In this document: piece by piece, positions 20,339 to 30,645 of the stretch
How the letters are laid out: each line of letters starts with the position of its first letter
Position numbering within the stretch: position 1 is the first letter of the stretch
Origin: Symmachiella dynata
GTDB lineage: Bacteria > Planctomycetota > Planctomycetia > Planctomycetales > Planctomycetaceae
Direction: 5' to 3'
Assembly: GCF_007747995.1 (NCBI RefSeq)
Contig: NZ_CP036276.1
Location: 1-64,000 of the forward strand
Length of the DNA: 64,000 nucleotides
The notes under the pieces: generated by a model
The model's input: only the letters and a program-made list of their open reading frames with translations
Databases searched by the model: none
What the model was told of the DNA's origin: nothing
Position numbers and translations under genes: made by a program

Positions 20339-22147
20339 CTAAGGCTCAACTTCCACCGGTACCGCTGCTCCCAGTCCCGCTGGTGTGGCGATGTGTCGCC
20401 TTAACGACTTCGTTGTGGACGAAAGGACTTCCAGCCGTTCGGTGTGCGTTTCGATTGCTGCGCAGGTCGATTCGAGATCGGGGAACAATCCGGTGGCGAT
20501 TTTGCTTTGTGCCAGGGATTGGGCTAACTCGGTGATTTCGCGATTCAGCCCCTTGCGCAAACGGCGGGTGAAGAGCATCACCAACGTGCCGGACCAGAGC
20601 ACCAAAAAGATCGCCGCGGTGACGTAATAGTCCATCGACTTGGGTGGAGCATCATTGACCGGCATGTCGTAAAAGAAATTGCGGGCCGGCCAAAACAGAA
20701 TGTAACCGACCATCGACATCAACAACAATTCGTACCACCAACGCACAAAAAACCCGGAGTGCTTGTCTGCTAACCGGTCGATGAGTTGATCGACACGTGT
20801 CGTGGCGTCCCCGAGGAATTGATCCTCGAGCCGCGCTGCTTCGTTACGAAGCGAATCCAAATTGCCGGGTTGGGCGAGTTCGGGATCGAGTTTTGCGGAT
20901 TGGACATAGCCGTTGATCACGACCTGTGACTCGCGGAGAGCGGAATCGTCGAGGCCGAATGTTGACAACCGTTCTAAGCGGCTTTCTGCGCGGTGTTCGC
21001 TCCGTTTTTCCGCTAACCAACGAACGCCTTGCGCAGCACCGATCAATGCCACCTGCGCCGAGGACCGTGCGCGAAACAATGTAAAACTAGCGATGAAATT
21101 GCCGAGGCCGTTGTACAGCCGCAGCACCGATGAAAACGGGCTCATGCCCCAGTTTTGCGTCACTGACGAAATCAACCGCCGCTCCCACAGATTGCGGCTG
21201 GAGAGCAATTCGTCGCACAATTGGTCCGACATCTTGCCGATCAGTTTGTGCCGCTGCTCTTGGAGAATCTCTTCCAGTTCCTGAAGTTGTGGTTGATGGG
21301 CGACAATGTTTTTCTGGCAATGATCGAGCGCCGACTGTACGAGGTCCACCAGATTGGCGCGGCGGATCAATGTCCGTTGCGAGGCTGCGAGTTGTGTGGT
21401 GAGCAGGTCCTGCAACCGGCCGAAATCACCTGAGGGGCGTTGCCCTGCTTGTTGTTCTCGTAAGGCCCGCAACGAATCGACAAAGAACACATCGGGGACT
21501 TCGTACCGGCCGTCGAGTTGTGAAATCCAATCGTTGCGAATGTCTTCGTCGACGTCCGCATGCGTTTGCACAAACAACAATCGACAACCGGTGGCGGCTT
21601 GGCCGAGTTCGTCGACGACGCGGGCGGAGCGATACTTTTGTTGCGTCGACGTGTAAATCAACACGTCGCAGTGCGGCAGCAGTTGATGCAGTTGTTCCAA
21701 GTTGCTGCCGGCGTTGGCCGCTTCGCTGGTATCGGGGTCGGGGCAATCGATGACGGCGATATCGCGGAGCACCGGGGTATCGCATTGGACAACATCGAGT
21801 TTGTCTAACGGCAGGCCGAGCATCTCGACGTCGGTTTGGGAATGGACGAGCAACATCGGGCGAATGGTGGTTGGCCGTTGGCGGGCACTGGGTGAGATTT
21901 CGCGGCCGACGAGCGCATTGACCAGCGCGCTCTTGCCGGTTCCCGTGCCACCGAACGTGGCGACGACCAGTGGCGATTCCAAACGGACGCGCAAGCCTTC
22001 GATCCGTCGTAACAAGCGGCGAACCAGTGCCTGCGATTGTCGCAGCGGTTCCCAACCGATTTCCGGCTCGACCCACTCGTTGAGTTTGGCGACAAGTTCA
22101 TCGACCTGCGCGAGCATTTCGAGTTGGGCAAGTTCCGGAGCGGTCAT
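20339..22147 (-). CDS. Membrane-associated GTPase (Era/dynamin-like G domain)
   Basis: P-loop GTPase of 602 residues. Seen: GGTGTGKS at residues 66-73, the switch I region RPTTIRP (91-97), the G3-like DCPDPDT near 140, and a G4-like FVQTHADVDE where NKxD is usually found. A long helical middle part follows (for example LQELEEILQEQRHKLIGKM). Two adjacent membrane segments lie near 465-485 and 505-525, then a short cytoplasmic tail. This layout (G domain, helices, paired membrane hairpin) resembles bacterial dynamin-like and YcjX/YfjP-type membrane GTPases. A role in membrane remodelling or envelope stress is inference. Confidence 0.82.
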   Translation of the reverse strand: MTAPELAQLEMLAQVDELVAKLNEWVEPEIGWEPLRQSQALVRRLLRRIEGLRVRLESPLVVATFGGTGTGKSALVNALVGREISPSARQRPTTIRPMLLVHSQTDVEMLGLPLDKLDVVQCDTPVLRDIAVIDCPDPDTSEAANAGSNLEQLHQLLPHCDVLIYTSTQQKYRSARVVDELGQAATGCRLLFVQTHADVDEDIRNDWISQLDGRYEVPDVFFVDSLRALREQQAGQRPSGDFGRLQDLLTTQLAASQRTLIRRANLVDLVQSALDHCQKNIVAHQPQLQELEEILQEQRHKLIGKMSDQLCDELLSSRNLWERRLISSVTQNWGMSPFSSVLRLYNGLGNFIASFTLFRARSSAQVALIGAAQGVRWLAEKRSEHRAESRLERLSTFGLDDSALRESQVVINGYVQSAKLDPELAQPGNLDSLRNEAARLEDQFLGDATTRVDQLIDRLADKHSGFFVRWWYELLLMSMVGYILFWPARNFFYDMPVNDAPPKSMDYYVTAAIFLVLWSGTLVMLFTRRLRKGLNREITELAQSLAQSKIATGLFPDLESTCAAIETHTERLEVLSSTTKSLRRHIATPAGLGAAVPVEVEP

Positions 22148-22578
22148 TGGGTGAATGCGTCCTCTTGGGCAACTTTCGGGGAGGCAAATTGCGATCAGGC
22201 AATTGCCGCACCTGATTGTACCTTGTTAATTCGTTGCTGACACCGGGGATCTTAAGTGCTGGCCGAAAAATGAGATAGATCCATTTTCGAGTTCTCGCCG
22301 ACTGTTGATGTTGCAAGGCTAATCATAACAAAGACTTGTAGCAAGAAGCGATATTTCGATTCCGGTGGTCGGCAATCTTGTTTTTGTTCGTGGTTTGTAC
22401 CGCTTTTGCCATCCAGACTGCACTTTGAGCGCGGGCGGCTTCGTGGTACGCTCCGCCCGTCTCTCCCCCGTCAAAAACCGGTCTATTTGCAGGCTCTCGC
22501 ACGTCATTTCCGTTGGCGGCAACCGAAAAAAATCGGCGGTCTGCATCAGGATCAGTCAACACTTTCGGCAGTTGGGCT
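22148..22578. other. Divergent intergenic region between GTPase and HEAT lipoprotein genes
   Basis: No gene, repeat or terminator seen. It must hold the promoters of both divergent genes, but no strong -35/-10 pair stands out. Confidence 0.45.
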
Positions 22579-25368
22579 ATGAAGCCGTCGTTGGTCAACC
22601 AAATGCTACCGGGCGTCCACGGGACGTTGGTGATCGCGGTCTGCGCTGCTTGCCTGTCGCTCGCCGGTTGCCAGATGTTCGACGTGGAGACGTTGCGAAA
22701 CCGCTTTGCAGTGTTGTCGGATCCAACCCCGGCGACGTCTCGACTGACCGATGCGATTGCCGATACGCTCAATGCCGATGCCTGGACGGCGAATCATGAA
22801 TGGTCGCCGGTCACGGAACCGGGATCGCCGCTGCTTGGTCTGCGGGCTGCGCCGGAGCTGCCGCGGTGGTTGTTTCGTCCAGCGGTCGCCACCGGCAAGC
22901 CCTTGTTCATGGTGGAAGATGTGATTGCTGCTTATTACACCGAGGGCAATCAGGATTCGGTAGCGGCATCGACGGATCCGCGCTCGGCAATCGAACGGGA
23001 AGCGATCACGCAACTGTCGATCATTGCCCATCGCGACGATTTGGTGGGGTGGAATGCGGCGATCCTGTTAGCACACCGCGACGCCCGATCCGCGCGGCCG
23101 TTTGTGACGGTCTTGGCGCAACTGGTTGGTGATCCACCGATGATTGGCGACGACCGCAACGGCGAGAACAAGAAATCTACAATCGTAATCGGAAAAGCAC
23201 CGCGGCCGATCTCTCCCGATATGCGGGCCGCCGCAGCCGAGGCGTGGTGTCTGGTTTTGGCGACCGCTGAAACCGATGGCGAAACGGCGATGGCGCTGCC
23301 GGGGCATTTGCTGGACGACATGCGACGTGGTCGAGATGCGCGGCAGATTTTGAAAGACGATTTGCCCATGTCGGTGGAAGGCGAATTGATTCGCGGTATT
23401 GGTCGCCGGGTTGCTCCGGTGCGGATTCGCGAACTGGCAGCACTCTTGAATCGTCCGCCGCAGACCGGTCCGCAAGCTTCCGGTGGTGACTTGCGGCGAC
23501 AGGAATTGCATCGCGCCGCTATCGACGCATGCGTGCATTATGCAATGACCCAACAAGCCGCATCTGAGGAGCCGGTAAACCTGCACGATGATACTGTCTG
23601 GCCGCGAACGTTGTGGAATTGTGAAGACGACAACGATCCCTGGGTCCGGAATGGGTTCGGGTTGTTGTTGGCGATCACGAAAGATTCGCGTGCTTTGGAG
23701 GTCTTGTCGAAACAGATTGCCGATTCCAATAGCGACGTGCAACACCGCGCGCTGCAAAATCTGGGCGTGCTGCAGAACAAAGAAGCACGCGGCGAATTAC
23801 GAGAGTACATGACGCGCGAGTCATTGTTGCGCAAAACGGCCATTCAAGGATTGGCCGCCTTTGGGGATACGGAACTTGTCGGTTACGTCGGCGATGAAGA
23901 TGCACGCGTGCGGGAAGAACTGGCGCGACAACTGGCGATGTTTCCCACCGCCGCATCGGCTGCAGCAATGGCTGACCTGTTGACCGACGACGTATTCTCC
24001 GTGCAAGTGGCGGCGGTCGAAGGGGTGAAACACTGGCCCGATGCGTTGCTGTTGCCGTTGCTATTGCACGCGGGAGTGGATGGAAATTATCAAACGCGGG
24101 ATAACAGTTTGGCGGCCTTTGCCCGCCGGACGGGCGTCGTGGTCCCGCCGTTCCGCCCGGATGATGAGTACTCGTTGCGGTGCGACCGCGCCACGCAAAT
24201 TGCGGCGACAGCGGGAATCGCCTATCCACCGCTGCACGAGGCTTCCCAGGCGCGGGTGGAATCACTGACGCGCGTCGATACCGAGCGGGTGGAGGAAATC
24301 GCCCAACGTTTAAAAACCGCTGTCAGTCTGGGTGGCGCGGCGGCTGGAGGCTTTGAAATCGAGTGGTTCCGACGTCTGAAACCGGAGGACATGTCGTCGG
24401 TGGAGAAGGTGTATCACCGTAGCGAACCAGCGGCGCGGTCTTTTCTGTTGCGCGAAATTCTCCCGCACTTGGCGCCCGAATACGATGCGCTGTTGCGGAT
24501 GGGCGATGCGGACGTCAAACGCCGTCGCGCCGCAGCGGCGGACTTGCGTAAAATCGGAAATGCGCGCACCTTGCCGGATATCGTTTTGGAACAATTGTCT
24601 GAACTGTTGGTTCGCGAAGAGGACACCGTGGTTTGGCGCGATGTGATCGCCGCCGTCGAGCAGGATACCAGCGAACCGGTCACCCGCATTGTGCAACTGG
24701 CGGTCAATCATCGTTGGCCCGATGTGCGGCAGCATGGTTGCGACTATGTGTTGAAACATGGACGGCCCGATTTCGCCGTTTGGATGCAGGCGCTGTTTCA
24801 GGACTCCAACCCGATGGTGCAACTGACGGCGATCCGGGCCGTCGGACAATGTCGCAATCAACGGGTTCTGGAAGACCAGGTGGATGACAAAGGCAATGTG
24901 ACATTGATTGGCCTCAGGCGGCTGATGACGTCCTTCACGGGTGAAAAACATATGGCGGTTGTCGGCAGCATGGCGCGGCTGTTGGATCCCGGCGGACTGG
25001 ACGAATTGAATCGAATCAGTTATTCCGGCGATTGGCGGACGCGTGTTGCGGCCATCAATGTGATGGCGGCCACCGGCCAGACCCGTTTTGTGGACCGATT
25101 GATCGATGTGCTGTGGCTGGACCGAGAGGCACGGCCTGAAGTGCATCAAGCAGCGCTGCGGGCGATTGAAGCCTTGATTCCGGCCGAAGAACACCCGGCG
25201 GAGTTGAATCGTTTGGCGACTCCCCAGCAACAAGCAGCGACTTGGCACGGTTGGTGGGAGCAACGTCGGCGAAAATTTCCGACAAATTCCCCACAATCGG
25301 CCGGAAACGGATATAATCGGCCACAACCAGCCGGACAGGCGGCGATGGCAGGCGCCATATCCCGTTGA
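22579..25368 (+). CDS. HEAT-repeat predicted lipoprotein
   Basis: Predicted lipoprotein of 929 residues made mostly of HEAT-like helical pairs. From ATG 22579 there is a signal peptide with the lipobox LAGC and the acylated Cys31; the open frame from TTG 22513 would bury that signal behind 22 residues. Repeats are visible as recurring units of about 30 residues, for example [20 protein letters not shown], and the later [12 protein letters not shown] and [18 protein letters not shown] arrays bind protein partners, so a scaffold on the membrane surface is plausible. The next gene encodes a STAS protein 89 bases downstream on the same strand. Confidence 0.82.
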   Translation: MKPSLVNQMLPGVHGTLVIAVCAACLSLAGCQMFDVETLRNRFAVLSDPTPATSRLTDAIADTLNADAWTANHEWSPVTEPGSPLLGLRAAPELPRWLFRPAVATGKPLFMVEDVIAAYYTEGNQDSVAASTDPRSAIEREAITQLSIIAHRDDLVGWNAAILLAHRDARSARPFVTVLAQLVGDPPMIGDDRNGENKKSTIVIGKAPRPISPDMRAAAAEAWCLVLATAETDGETAMALPGHLLDDMRRGRDARQILKDDLPMSVEGELIRGIGRRVAPVRIRELAALLNRPPQTGPQASGGDLRRQELHRAAIDACVHYAMTQQAASEEPVNLHDDTVWPRTLWNCEDDNDPWVRNGFGLLLAITKDSRALEVLSKQIADSNSDVQHRALQNLGVLQNKEARGELREYMTRESLLRKTAIQGLAAFGDTELVGYVGDEDARVREELARQLAMFPTAASAAAMADLLTDDVFSVQVAAVEGVKHWPDALLLPLLLHAGVDGNYQTRDNSLAAFARRTGVVVPPFRPDDEYSLRCDRATQIAATAGIAYPPLHEASQARVESLTRVDTERVEEIAQRLKTAVSLGGAAAGGFEIEWFRRLKPEDMSSVEKVYHRSEPAARSFLLREILPHLAPEYDALLRMGDADVKRRRAAAADLRKIGNARTLPDIVLEQLSELLVREEDTVVWRDVIAAVEQDTSEPVTRIVQLAVNHRWPDVRQHGCDYVLKHGRPDFAVWMQALFQDSNPMVQLTAIRAVGQCRNQRVLEDQVDDKGNVTLIGLRRLMTSFTGEKHMAVVGSMARLLDPGGLDELNRISYSGDWRTRVAAINVMAATGQTRFVDRLIDVLWLDREARPEVHQAALRAIEALIPAEEHPAELNRLATPQQQAATWHGWWEQRRRKFPTNSPQSAGNGYNRPQPAGQAAMAGAISR

Positions 25369-25457
25369 TGCCTGTCCGCAGGATTAGATTTGATCATGAC
25401 CTTTTTGAAATGGACGCAACCCTGTTTTGCCGTTGGCAGAACGAAAGGATAAATCTC

Positions 25458-25838
25458 ATGAGCGATGCTTCCGACAATCCGCAAAGCGAAAGCTTTCAAA
25501 TCGAGTATCACGGCGGCTGCGTGTTGATCATCCCGGCGACGGACGTGGAGTCGATGCAATGGGATTTGATCGAACAGGCGGCCGACATTGTGATGACGCC
25601 GTTGCGGGACCTGGAAGTCCCGATGGTCGTCTTCGACCTGAGCGAAGTGAGCTACTTCGGCTCGGTCTTTTTGTCGCTGTTATTGCGATGTCACAAATTC
25701 GTCAAAAGCGCCGGCGGAGAATTGGTCCTGTGCGGCGCGAGCGAAATGGCCAAGGAGTTGTTGTCGGTGACAGCTCTGGACACGCTGTGGGCGATCTACG
25801 AAGACCGCGAAGAGGCACTGGAAGCGCTGGCGGGGTGA
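25458..25838 (+). CDS. STAS-domain protein (anti-sigma factor antagonist-like)
   Basis: A 126-residue STAS protein of the SpoIIAA/RsbV type. Seen: [19 protein letters not shown], the strand [21 protein letters not shown] in which the Ser of the FGS motif takes the position of the phosphorylated Ser of anti-anti-sigma factors, then [22 protein letters not shown] and a C-terminal [26 protein letters not shown] at 25443-25450 supports ATG 25458. Known members control sigma factors by partner switching; no matching RsbW-type kinase lies in this window. The location after a HEAT lipoprotein may reflect co-transcription. Confidence 0.85.
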   Translation: MSDASDNPQSESFQIEYHGGCVLIIPATDVESMQWDLIEQAADIVMTPLRDLEVPMVVFDLSEVSYFGSVFLSLLLRCHKFVKSAGGELVLCGASEMAKELLSVTALDTLWAIYEDREEALEALAG

Positions 25839-25888
25839 CGGGCGGCTAGGGCCCGTGAAACTGGCGCCCCGAACGACATGGAGGTGAA

Positions 25889-26275
25889 ATGCGTCGCAAT
25901 CATCTATTTATGCTGGCAATCGTCGCATTGTTGTGTTCGTGCGCATCACAATTCGACCGCTCGCCCGATTGGGAAAAAGCGAGCGGAGATTGTTACTTCT
26001 ATTGCGAAAAGTGCGGAAGTCTACAGGGTGGCATTTTCACCAAGGGTCCGATCAAGGAATTTGCCGGTGCTGGCAAAGAAAGCTGCATTCACGAATGGCA
26101 GGAAATCACACGCGAGCGATTTAAACAGCTGGGGACGGAACTTCATGACTGTGATTGGTCGCAGGAAATCCCTTTTTTCAGGGACGACTGGCCCCAGGCG
26201 CCACGGCCGTTAGAACAAATGCACGATCTTCCGCTGATGACTCCGGAAGATTCGTATGAGTTGGAGCAGCCGTAA
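25889..26275 (+). CDS. Small predicted lipoprotein with a Cys-x2-Cys motif
   Basis: No family recognised. The product has 128 residues. Seen: a signal peptide with the lipobox LCSC and acylated Cys18, then CYFYCEKCGSLQGG and, 30 residues on, CIHEW. These could form a metal site of Cys-x2-Cys plus Cys/His type. The rest is polar with Pro near the end. GGAGGTGAAATG gives a strong ribosome binding site. The gene ends just before a bidirectional terminator. Function unknown. Confidence 0.75.
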   Translation: MRRNHLFMLAIVALLCSCASQFDRSPDWEKASGDCYFYCEKCGSLQGGIFTKGPIKEFAGAGKESCIHEWQEITRERFKQLGTELHDCDWSQEIPFFRDDWPQAPRPLEQMHDLPLMTPEDSYELEQP

Positions 26276-26310
26276 GCGAGACGAATCATCGCTCGGGCCG
26301 AAGCAAACAA

Positions 26311-26342
26311 AAAACCGTCGACGAAATCTCGTCGACGGTTTT
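26311..26342. terminator. Bidirectional intrinsic terminator
   Basis: Ten-pair stem CCGTCGACGA (26315-26324) with TCGTCGACGG (26329-26338), loop AATC, T-run on the + side and a run of A on the left that gives a T-run on the - strand. It separates the convergent lipoprotein and MarR genes. Confidence 0.88.
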
Positions 26343-26374
26343 GCTCGTGGCATCCGCTATGGTGGAGTCGCCGC

Positions 26375-26818
26375 TCAAACGCGTGAACCGTTTTCGACCC
26401 CGATGTGGGGACCGTCTACTTTGTGTCCACTGGAATGCCATGAAGTGTCACGCGGTGGACCATGCGCGGCCCGCTTGAGGCGTTGGTCGATTTCGTCACC
26501 GAAACGGACATTGTGGTAGGCGGTTGCCTTTTCTTTGCCTTGTTCGGTCAATACCAAGCACGTTCGGCGACGGTCGCGGGCTAACGTTTCGCGGGTAATC
26601 AATCCACGGCGTTCTAAGCCGCGAATGGAGAGGGCGAACGAGGCGCTGGCGAAGTTCTTATTCAAGTCGCCGGCCTTAATATCGTTCTCCGGATCGTCAC
26701 TGGTGTGGAGATGTTGTCCCCAGGCTTCGTACAAGTGAATCAAACAATCACAACGGTCGTTGCAGGCTGCGATATAACGCAGCGTAAATATCTGCTGGTA
26801 AGATAATCCTCGAGACAT
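26375..26818 (-). CDS. MarR-family winged-helix transcription regulator
   Basis: DNA-binding regulator of 147 residues. Seen: a helix YQQIFTLRYIAACNDR, a recognition-helix region FASASFALSIRGLERRGLI, and the wing TRETLARDRRRTCLVLTEQGKEKA, which matches the MarR wing with its conserved D-R-R. The N-terminal helix is shorter than usual and carries Cys residues (NDRCDCLIHL). The C-terminus from residue 118 is polar and unlike the family. Its target is unknown; the flanking genes are an orphan lipoprotein and a quinone oxidoreductase 560 bases away. Confidence 0.8.
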   Translation of the reverse strand: MSRGLSYQQIFTLRYIAACNDRCDCLIHLYEAWGQHLHTSDDPENDIKAGDLNKNFASASFALSIRGLERRGLITRETLARDRRRTCLVLTEQGKEKATAYHNVRFGDEIDQRLKRAAHGPPRDTSWHSSGHKVDGPHIGVENGSRV

Positions 26819-27378
26819 TATATGGTTCCTCCGCGCAATGAAACGAATAAGGGGCTATTAGAAAGTCCACCGGACCACTCGCGGGCACGACGTACCCGCG
26901 AGTTGGTCTCATTTGGATAGCGGTGTGCCCGCACGTCCTTACACATCACGCGACGGAGGGAGGCTCAACCGGCAGAAAAACTGGCAAGATTTAGCGATTT
27001 TCCGAGAAAATCGTGGCGTTGTGCCGACAGCCGCTCCCCCGTAGGGGTTGCACATTCTAGCCCAGGGTAAGCGGCAAAGCCGCGCCACCCTGGGTGGGAA
27101 GGGTATCGACGTCGCCCAAACCCTGAAAGGGTTTTTCATTGGGAAAAACGGCCGATATCGGGGTGAATCAACGAGTGGACAACCCCTTCAGGGTTGGGCA
27201 AAGCTGAGGACGCGATCAAACCTAGGGTGCGCTCACTCCGTTCGCGACCCTAGGCTATGATGTCTAACGCCTTCGGCGTAGAGCTTGTGCCCAAAGTCCG
27301 TGTCGTGATCAAGACCGATAGAATCGGCATTACCGCTAGTGATGTGCGTTTCTCAATTTGTCGCAAGCACTCGCACAC
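26819..27378. other. Gene-free stretch with a cluster of hairpin repeats
   Basis: No gene is supported. It holds the hairpin CTCGCGGG/CCCGCGAG (26878-26902) and the dense repeat cluster at 27037-27281 (separate entry). The upstream promoter of the MarR gene must lie near 26819-26870. Confidence 0.55.
27037..27281. repeat. Cluster of five palindromic repeat units
   Basis: Seen in order: CCCAGGGT and ACCCTGGG enclosing GCGGC-AAA-GCCGC (27061-27095); AACCCTGAAAGGGTT (27119-27133); AACCCCTTCAGGGTT (27181-27195); CCTAGGGT and ACCCTAGG enclosing GCG/CGC (27221-27254); and ACGCCTTCGGCGT (27268-27280). The first and fourth are related in plan. The second and third are near-inverted copies of each other. 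Confidence 0.7.
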
Positions 27379-28359
27379 TCAGCGCTCGATTCCCAGCACG
27401 ATCTTGCCGACTGCTTGGCGGTTGATAAAGACGTTCAGCGCCTCGACATATTGCTCAAGTGGGAAAACCTGTGATATCAATGGCTTGAGGCGGCCTTGTT
27501 CGTACAGGTCGAATAGCTCTGCGCAATTTTTTCGGCAGAGTTCCGGTTCTCGGCGGCGGAAGTCGCCCCAGAAGACGCCGACCAGTTGGCAGCCTTTGAG
27601 CAGCGCCAAGTTGGTGGGGTATTTGGGGATCGTGCCGCTCGTGAAACCGACGACGAGAATCCGCCCTTTCCAATTCACGCAGCGGGTTGCTTGATCAAAC
27701 AGGTCTCCTCCGACTGGGTCATAAATGACATCGGCTCCTTTGCCGCCGGTCAGATTCTTGACTTTGTCCTTGAGCGCTCCATCGCCGTAGTTGATCAACT
27801 CGTCCGCGCCGTGCTGTTGGGCGATCGCCAATTTTTCATCGGTGCTCGCGGCGGCGATGACGCGTGCGCCGAATGCTTTGCCGATCTCGACCGCAGCCAA
27901 TCCGACCCCGCCGCTAGCGCCCAGCACCAACAGCGTTTCTCCGGGTTGCAAATCAGCGCGTTGTTTGAGAGCGTGATATGAGGTGTGGTAGATCAACCCA
28001 AATCCGGCAGCTGTTTCGAAGTCCATGGCATCGGGTATCGGGTCGACCGCTGTTGCGTCCGCCACGACGCGCTGAGCCATGCCGCCGATTCCCGGCAGTG
28101 CCATGACGCGATTGCCGACCTGAAAGTCGGTCACGCCTTCACCCACCTGGGCAATGGTCCCGGCAACTTCGGCTCCCGGGATGAATGGGAACGGGGGTTG
28201 GAATTGATACTTTCCGGCGATCTGCAGCGTGTCGGGAAAATTCAAACCCGCAGCATGGATATCGATCAGCACTTGCCCGGTAGCGGGTTGTGGATCGGGG
28301 ATCTCTTCGAGGGTTAAGTTTTCCGGCGGTCCATAGGATTTACACAACACGGCTTTCAT
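27379..28359 (-). CDS. NADPH:quinone oxidoreductase-like protein (zinc-independent MDR family)
   Basis: Medium-chain dehydrogenase/reductase of 326 residues. Seen: the family start MKAVLCKSYGPPENL, AAGLNFPDTLQIAGKYQ, PFIPGAEVAG, the Rossmann motif LVLGASGGVGLAAVEIGKAFG near 145-165, and GADVIYDPVGGDLF. The zinc ligands of alcohol dehydrogenases are missing, as in quinone oxidoreductases. AGGTGAG just before the ATG supports the start. Likely reduces quinones or enoyl substrates with NADPH in the cytoplasm. Confidence 0.9.
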   Translation of the reverse strand: MKAVLCKSYGPPENLTLEEIPDPQPATGQVLIDIHAAGLNFPDTLQIAGKYQFQPPFPFIPGAEVAGTIAQVGEGVTDFQVGNRVMALPGIGGMAQRVVADATAVDPIPDAMDFETAAGFGLIYHTSYHALKQRADLQPGETLLVLGASGGVGLAAVEIGKAFGARVIAAASTDEKLAIAQQHGADELINYGDGALKDKVKNLTGGKGADVIYDPVGGDLFDQATRCVNWKGRILVVGFTSGTIPKYPTNLALLKGCQLVGVFWGDFRRREPELCRKNCAELFDLYEQGRLKPLISQVFPLEQYVEALNVFINRQAVGKIVLGIER

Positions 28360-28463
28360 AGCGACTCACCTTGCCTTTCCGGCGGTACCCGAATGACGAT
28401 GCCTATTGACGCAATGTCATTGTAGGCACTGTCGCGACGAAGTCCCATGCAGGAGACGATCGT

Positions 28464-29840
28464 TTATGCGGACTCGTGATGGTGCCGCAACAAACGTGCG
28501 GTCACTATTAAGCCGACCGCTGCGCCTATGGTGCAGAGCAGGGCATCGGACACGTCGGGGGTGTGGTGGCTGTTGGGCACTTGCGCGACCTCAATCAACA
28601 TGCCCAGCGCCATGGTATAGATCAGGCACGCTGTCCAGAGCATCCAGCGGGTTTTGCGCGTGGCTGTCGGATAGTAGACCGTCCGCGCCAAGATCGCGCC
28701 CAGCGGCAGGAAGAGCAAGGTTTTTCGCAGTATTTCTGTCAGCGCGCGGAATTGGGAAACCGTCAATAAACTGGCGCCTGGGACGCGCAGCATCTGTTGA
28801 AATCGTTCACGCACCAGTGTGCGGTCTTCGATCAGTTCAAAGGGGAGTGAAAAGTATATGACGAGGATCAGCGAATAAATTCCCGTGATCAACAGCCAAT
28901 GCCAAGTTCGCAATCCCGAGTATGGCGCTGTTGCTGATTGATTTCGCGGCATGAGTGCATGCGTGATCGCCGCCCCGCTGGCGACGCCGATCGTGCCGGT
29001 TATCAAGTCGGTGGCATCGGTGAAGCGGGACATGACCGGCAGTTGGCAAAGTTCGACCAGGAGCACGATTCCCGCCCCGACGAAGATACTCTCAGGTAAC
29101 GACCGTAGCGTTCGTCCAGGTGGTAACCAACCAATGGCCGCCAAGGCGCCGACCGGCACGAAGACTAAGACATCGGTGGAGAATTCGCCGAGCGTCTGCC
29201 AATTCCATTGCGTTTGTGAAAAGGGAATCAACACAAACCGGTTGCTGACGAGTTTTTCGTAAAGTTCTTCTGGATGGATGGTCAGATTCAGTGGCAGGAC
29301 GGCATAAATCACCAGCCCTGCGAGATAGGCCTGCAATAGCCAACTGATCTGCCGCCGGGTTCCGGTTTGTCCCGAATAGGTCCGTAACCAGGTCGTAATG
29401 GTTTCGCCGGCATACCACCACAAACCGATCCCGATCATGGCGCCGAGGCATTGCGCAATGATGTCGGCGTTGGAGTAGTAACGTTTGGGCAGCCAAAGTT
29501 GTCCGACCTCGAGACAAATGCTCAGTGCCAAACATCCGACAAGAATCGTGGGGATCGATAGCCACCAATGCAACGGGCGGCGGCGATCGACACTCGAGGC
29601 GCCCAACAGGCAAAAGCTGATGGGCACAAACAACAGCACATTGGTGGCCCAGTCGGAGCGGTCGATGCGTCCGAAGGCAATCAGCGGCTCGGCCCGGATG
29701 ATCTCCCAGGCCTCAGCGGTGGAGAGCGTGATGGTTTCAAACGGCACCCAGGATCCGTACACCGCGATGGTTATGAAGAACAAAGCCAATGCGGCGTAGT
29801 GAGTGCGCCGCGGAGCAGGAGCGACGACAGGGCTGGGCAT
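28464..29840 (-). CDS. VanZ-family membrane protein
   Basis: Polytopic membrane protein of 458 residues with two VanZ-like repeats. Seen: an N-terminal helix YAALALFFITIAVYGSWVPF, several segments such as NVLLFVPISFCLLGA and VLVFVPVGALAAIGW, and the conserved E-x-x-Q pattern in SICLEVGQLWLP, VLLVELCQLPV and MLIEVAQVP, with DISDxxxNxxG-like regions after each (NADIIAQCLGA, DATDLITGTIG, DVSDALLCTIG). Three such modules are therefore visible. VanZ proteins are linked to glycopeptide tolerance, but most members have no assigned role. It starts 15 bases after nrdR and is probably translated from the same transcript. Confidence 0.85.
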   Translation of the reverse strand: MPSPVVAPAPRRTHYAALALFFITIAVYGSWVPFETITLSTAEAWEIIRAEPLIAFGRIDRSDWATNVLLFVPISFCLLGASSVDRRRPLHWWLSIPTILVGCLALSICLEVGQLWLPKRYYSNADIIAQCLGAMIGIGLWWYAGETITTWLRTYSGQTGTRRQISWLLQAYLAGLVIYAVLPLNLTIHPEELYEKLVSNRFVLIPFSQTQWNWQTLGEFSTDVLVFVPVGALAAIGWLPPGRTLRSLPESIFVGAGIVLLVELCQLPVMSRFTDATDLITGTIGVASGAAITHALMPRNQSATAPYSGLRTWHWLLITGIYSLILVIYFSLPFELIEDRTLVRERFQQMLRVPGASLLTVSQFRALTEILRKTLLFLPLGAILARTVYYPTATRKTRWMLWTACLIYTMALGMLIEVAQVPNSHHTPDVSDALLCTIGAAVGLIVTARLLRHHHESA

Positions 29841-29855
29841 ATTACGAGTCCTACC

Positions 29856-30317
29856 TCACCGCCGGTCCGGGTCGCGGAGCATCGGTTCCAGTTCTTCGAC
29901 GAAGTCGTTGACGTCCTTGAATTCCCGGTAGACCGAGGCGAAGCGCACAAAGGCGACTTGATCGACGCCGCGGAGGATATTGAACACACGCTCGCCGATG
30001 TAGGGTGAGGGGACCTCGCGTTCAAAATTCTGATAGACGTCCGTTTCGACTTTGTTGACGATTTCCTCGATCTGCTCGTCGCTGACCGGTCGTTTGAAGC
30101 AGGCCTTTTCTAGTCCGGCGCGAATGTTGTGCCGATCAAAGGGGACGCGGTTGCCATCCTTTTTAATCACCTTGAGGGGCGCTTCTTCGACTTTTTCATA
30201 GGTCGTAAAACGGCGGCCGCAGTCCAGGCATTCGCGTCTCCGGCGAATTGCGTGATCCTGACTGGCTCGTGAATCGGTGACTTTGGTTTCGTCGTGGTGG
30301 CAAAAAGGACACTTCAT
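29856..30317 (-). CDS. nrdR: Transcriptional repressor NrdR
   Basis: Repressor of ribonucleotide reductase genes that senses ATP/dATP. Seen: a zinc ribbon with Cys3, Cys6, Cys30 and Cys33 (MKCPFC and [12 protein letters not shown]), then the ATP-cone domain [20 protein letters not shown] through [11 protein letters not shown] and [14 protein letters not shown]. From ATG 30317 the product is 153 residues, the normal NrdR size. The longer frame back to 30389 adds 24 residues not found in the family. GGAG lies upstream of the chosen ATG. NrdR boxes were not identified in the window, and no nrd genes are nearby. Confidence 0.95.
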   Translation of the reverse strand: MKCPFCHHDETKVTDSRASQDHAIRRRRECLDCGRRFTTYEKVEEAPLKVIKKDGNRVPFDRHNIRAGLEKACFKRPVSDEQIEEIVNKVETDVYQNFEREVPSPYIGERVFNILRGVDQVAFVRFASVYREFKDVNDFVEELEPMLRDPDRR

Positions 30318-30645
30318 GAGAAGCGTACTCCGCATATCTACAGGTCGTTTCAAATCCGACGGATGCGTCACGCGAATGTTGTGATTCACAGTCGCGACGA
30401 CAGGCGCACCCAGGTTTTGAAACTGGATCTAGGCAAACTCGAGAACATTTCTCCATCGGAAACGGCGCCGGATGGGTTTCCGGTGGAGAAATCTCCCAAC
30501 TCGTTATCCGCCAAGTACTAGCGTAGCTGATGCGCAGACTGTTTTCCAGAGGGATTGCCCCCGTCAAGCTCGGGCGACCGTTTCTGACGTGGAGAACGTC
30601 GCTGGCAGAGCCTCGTGCCGGAGCTGCTGTTGCACATATGTCAAC
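30318..30645. other. Gene-free stretch upstream of nrdR
   Basis: Nothing clear seen. The promoter of nrdR on the - strand should lie here. Confidence 0.4.

Noticed and set aside
26375-26818. MarR gene as part of an operon with the quinone oxidoreductase
   Set aside because: The gap of 560 bases full of hairpins makes a shared transcript unlikely.
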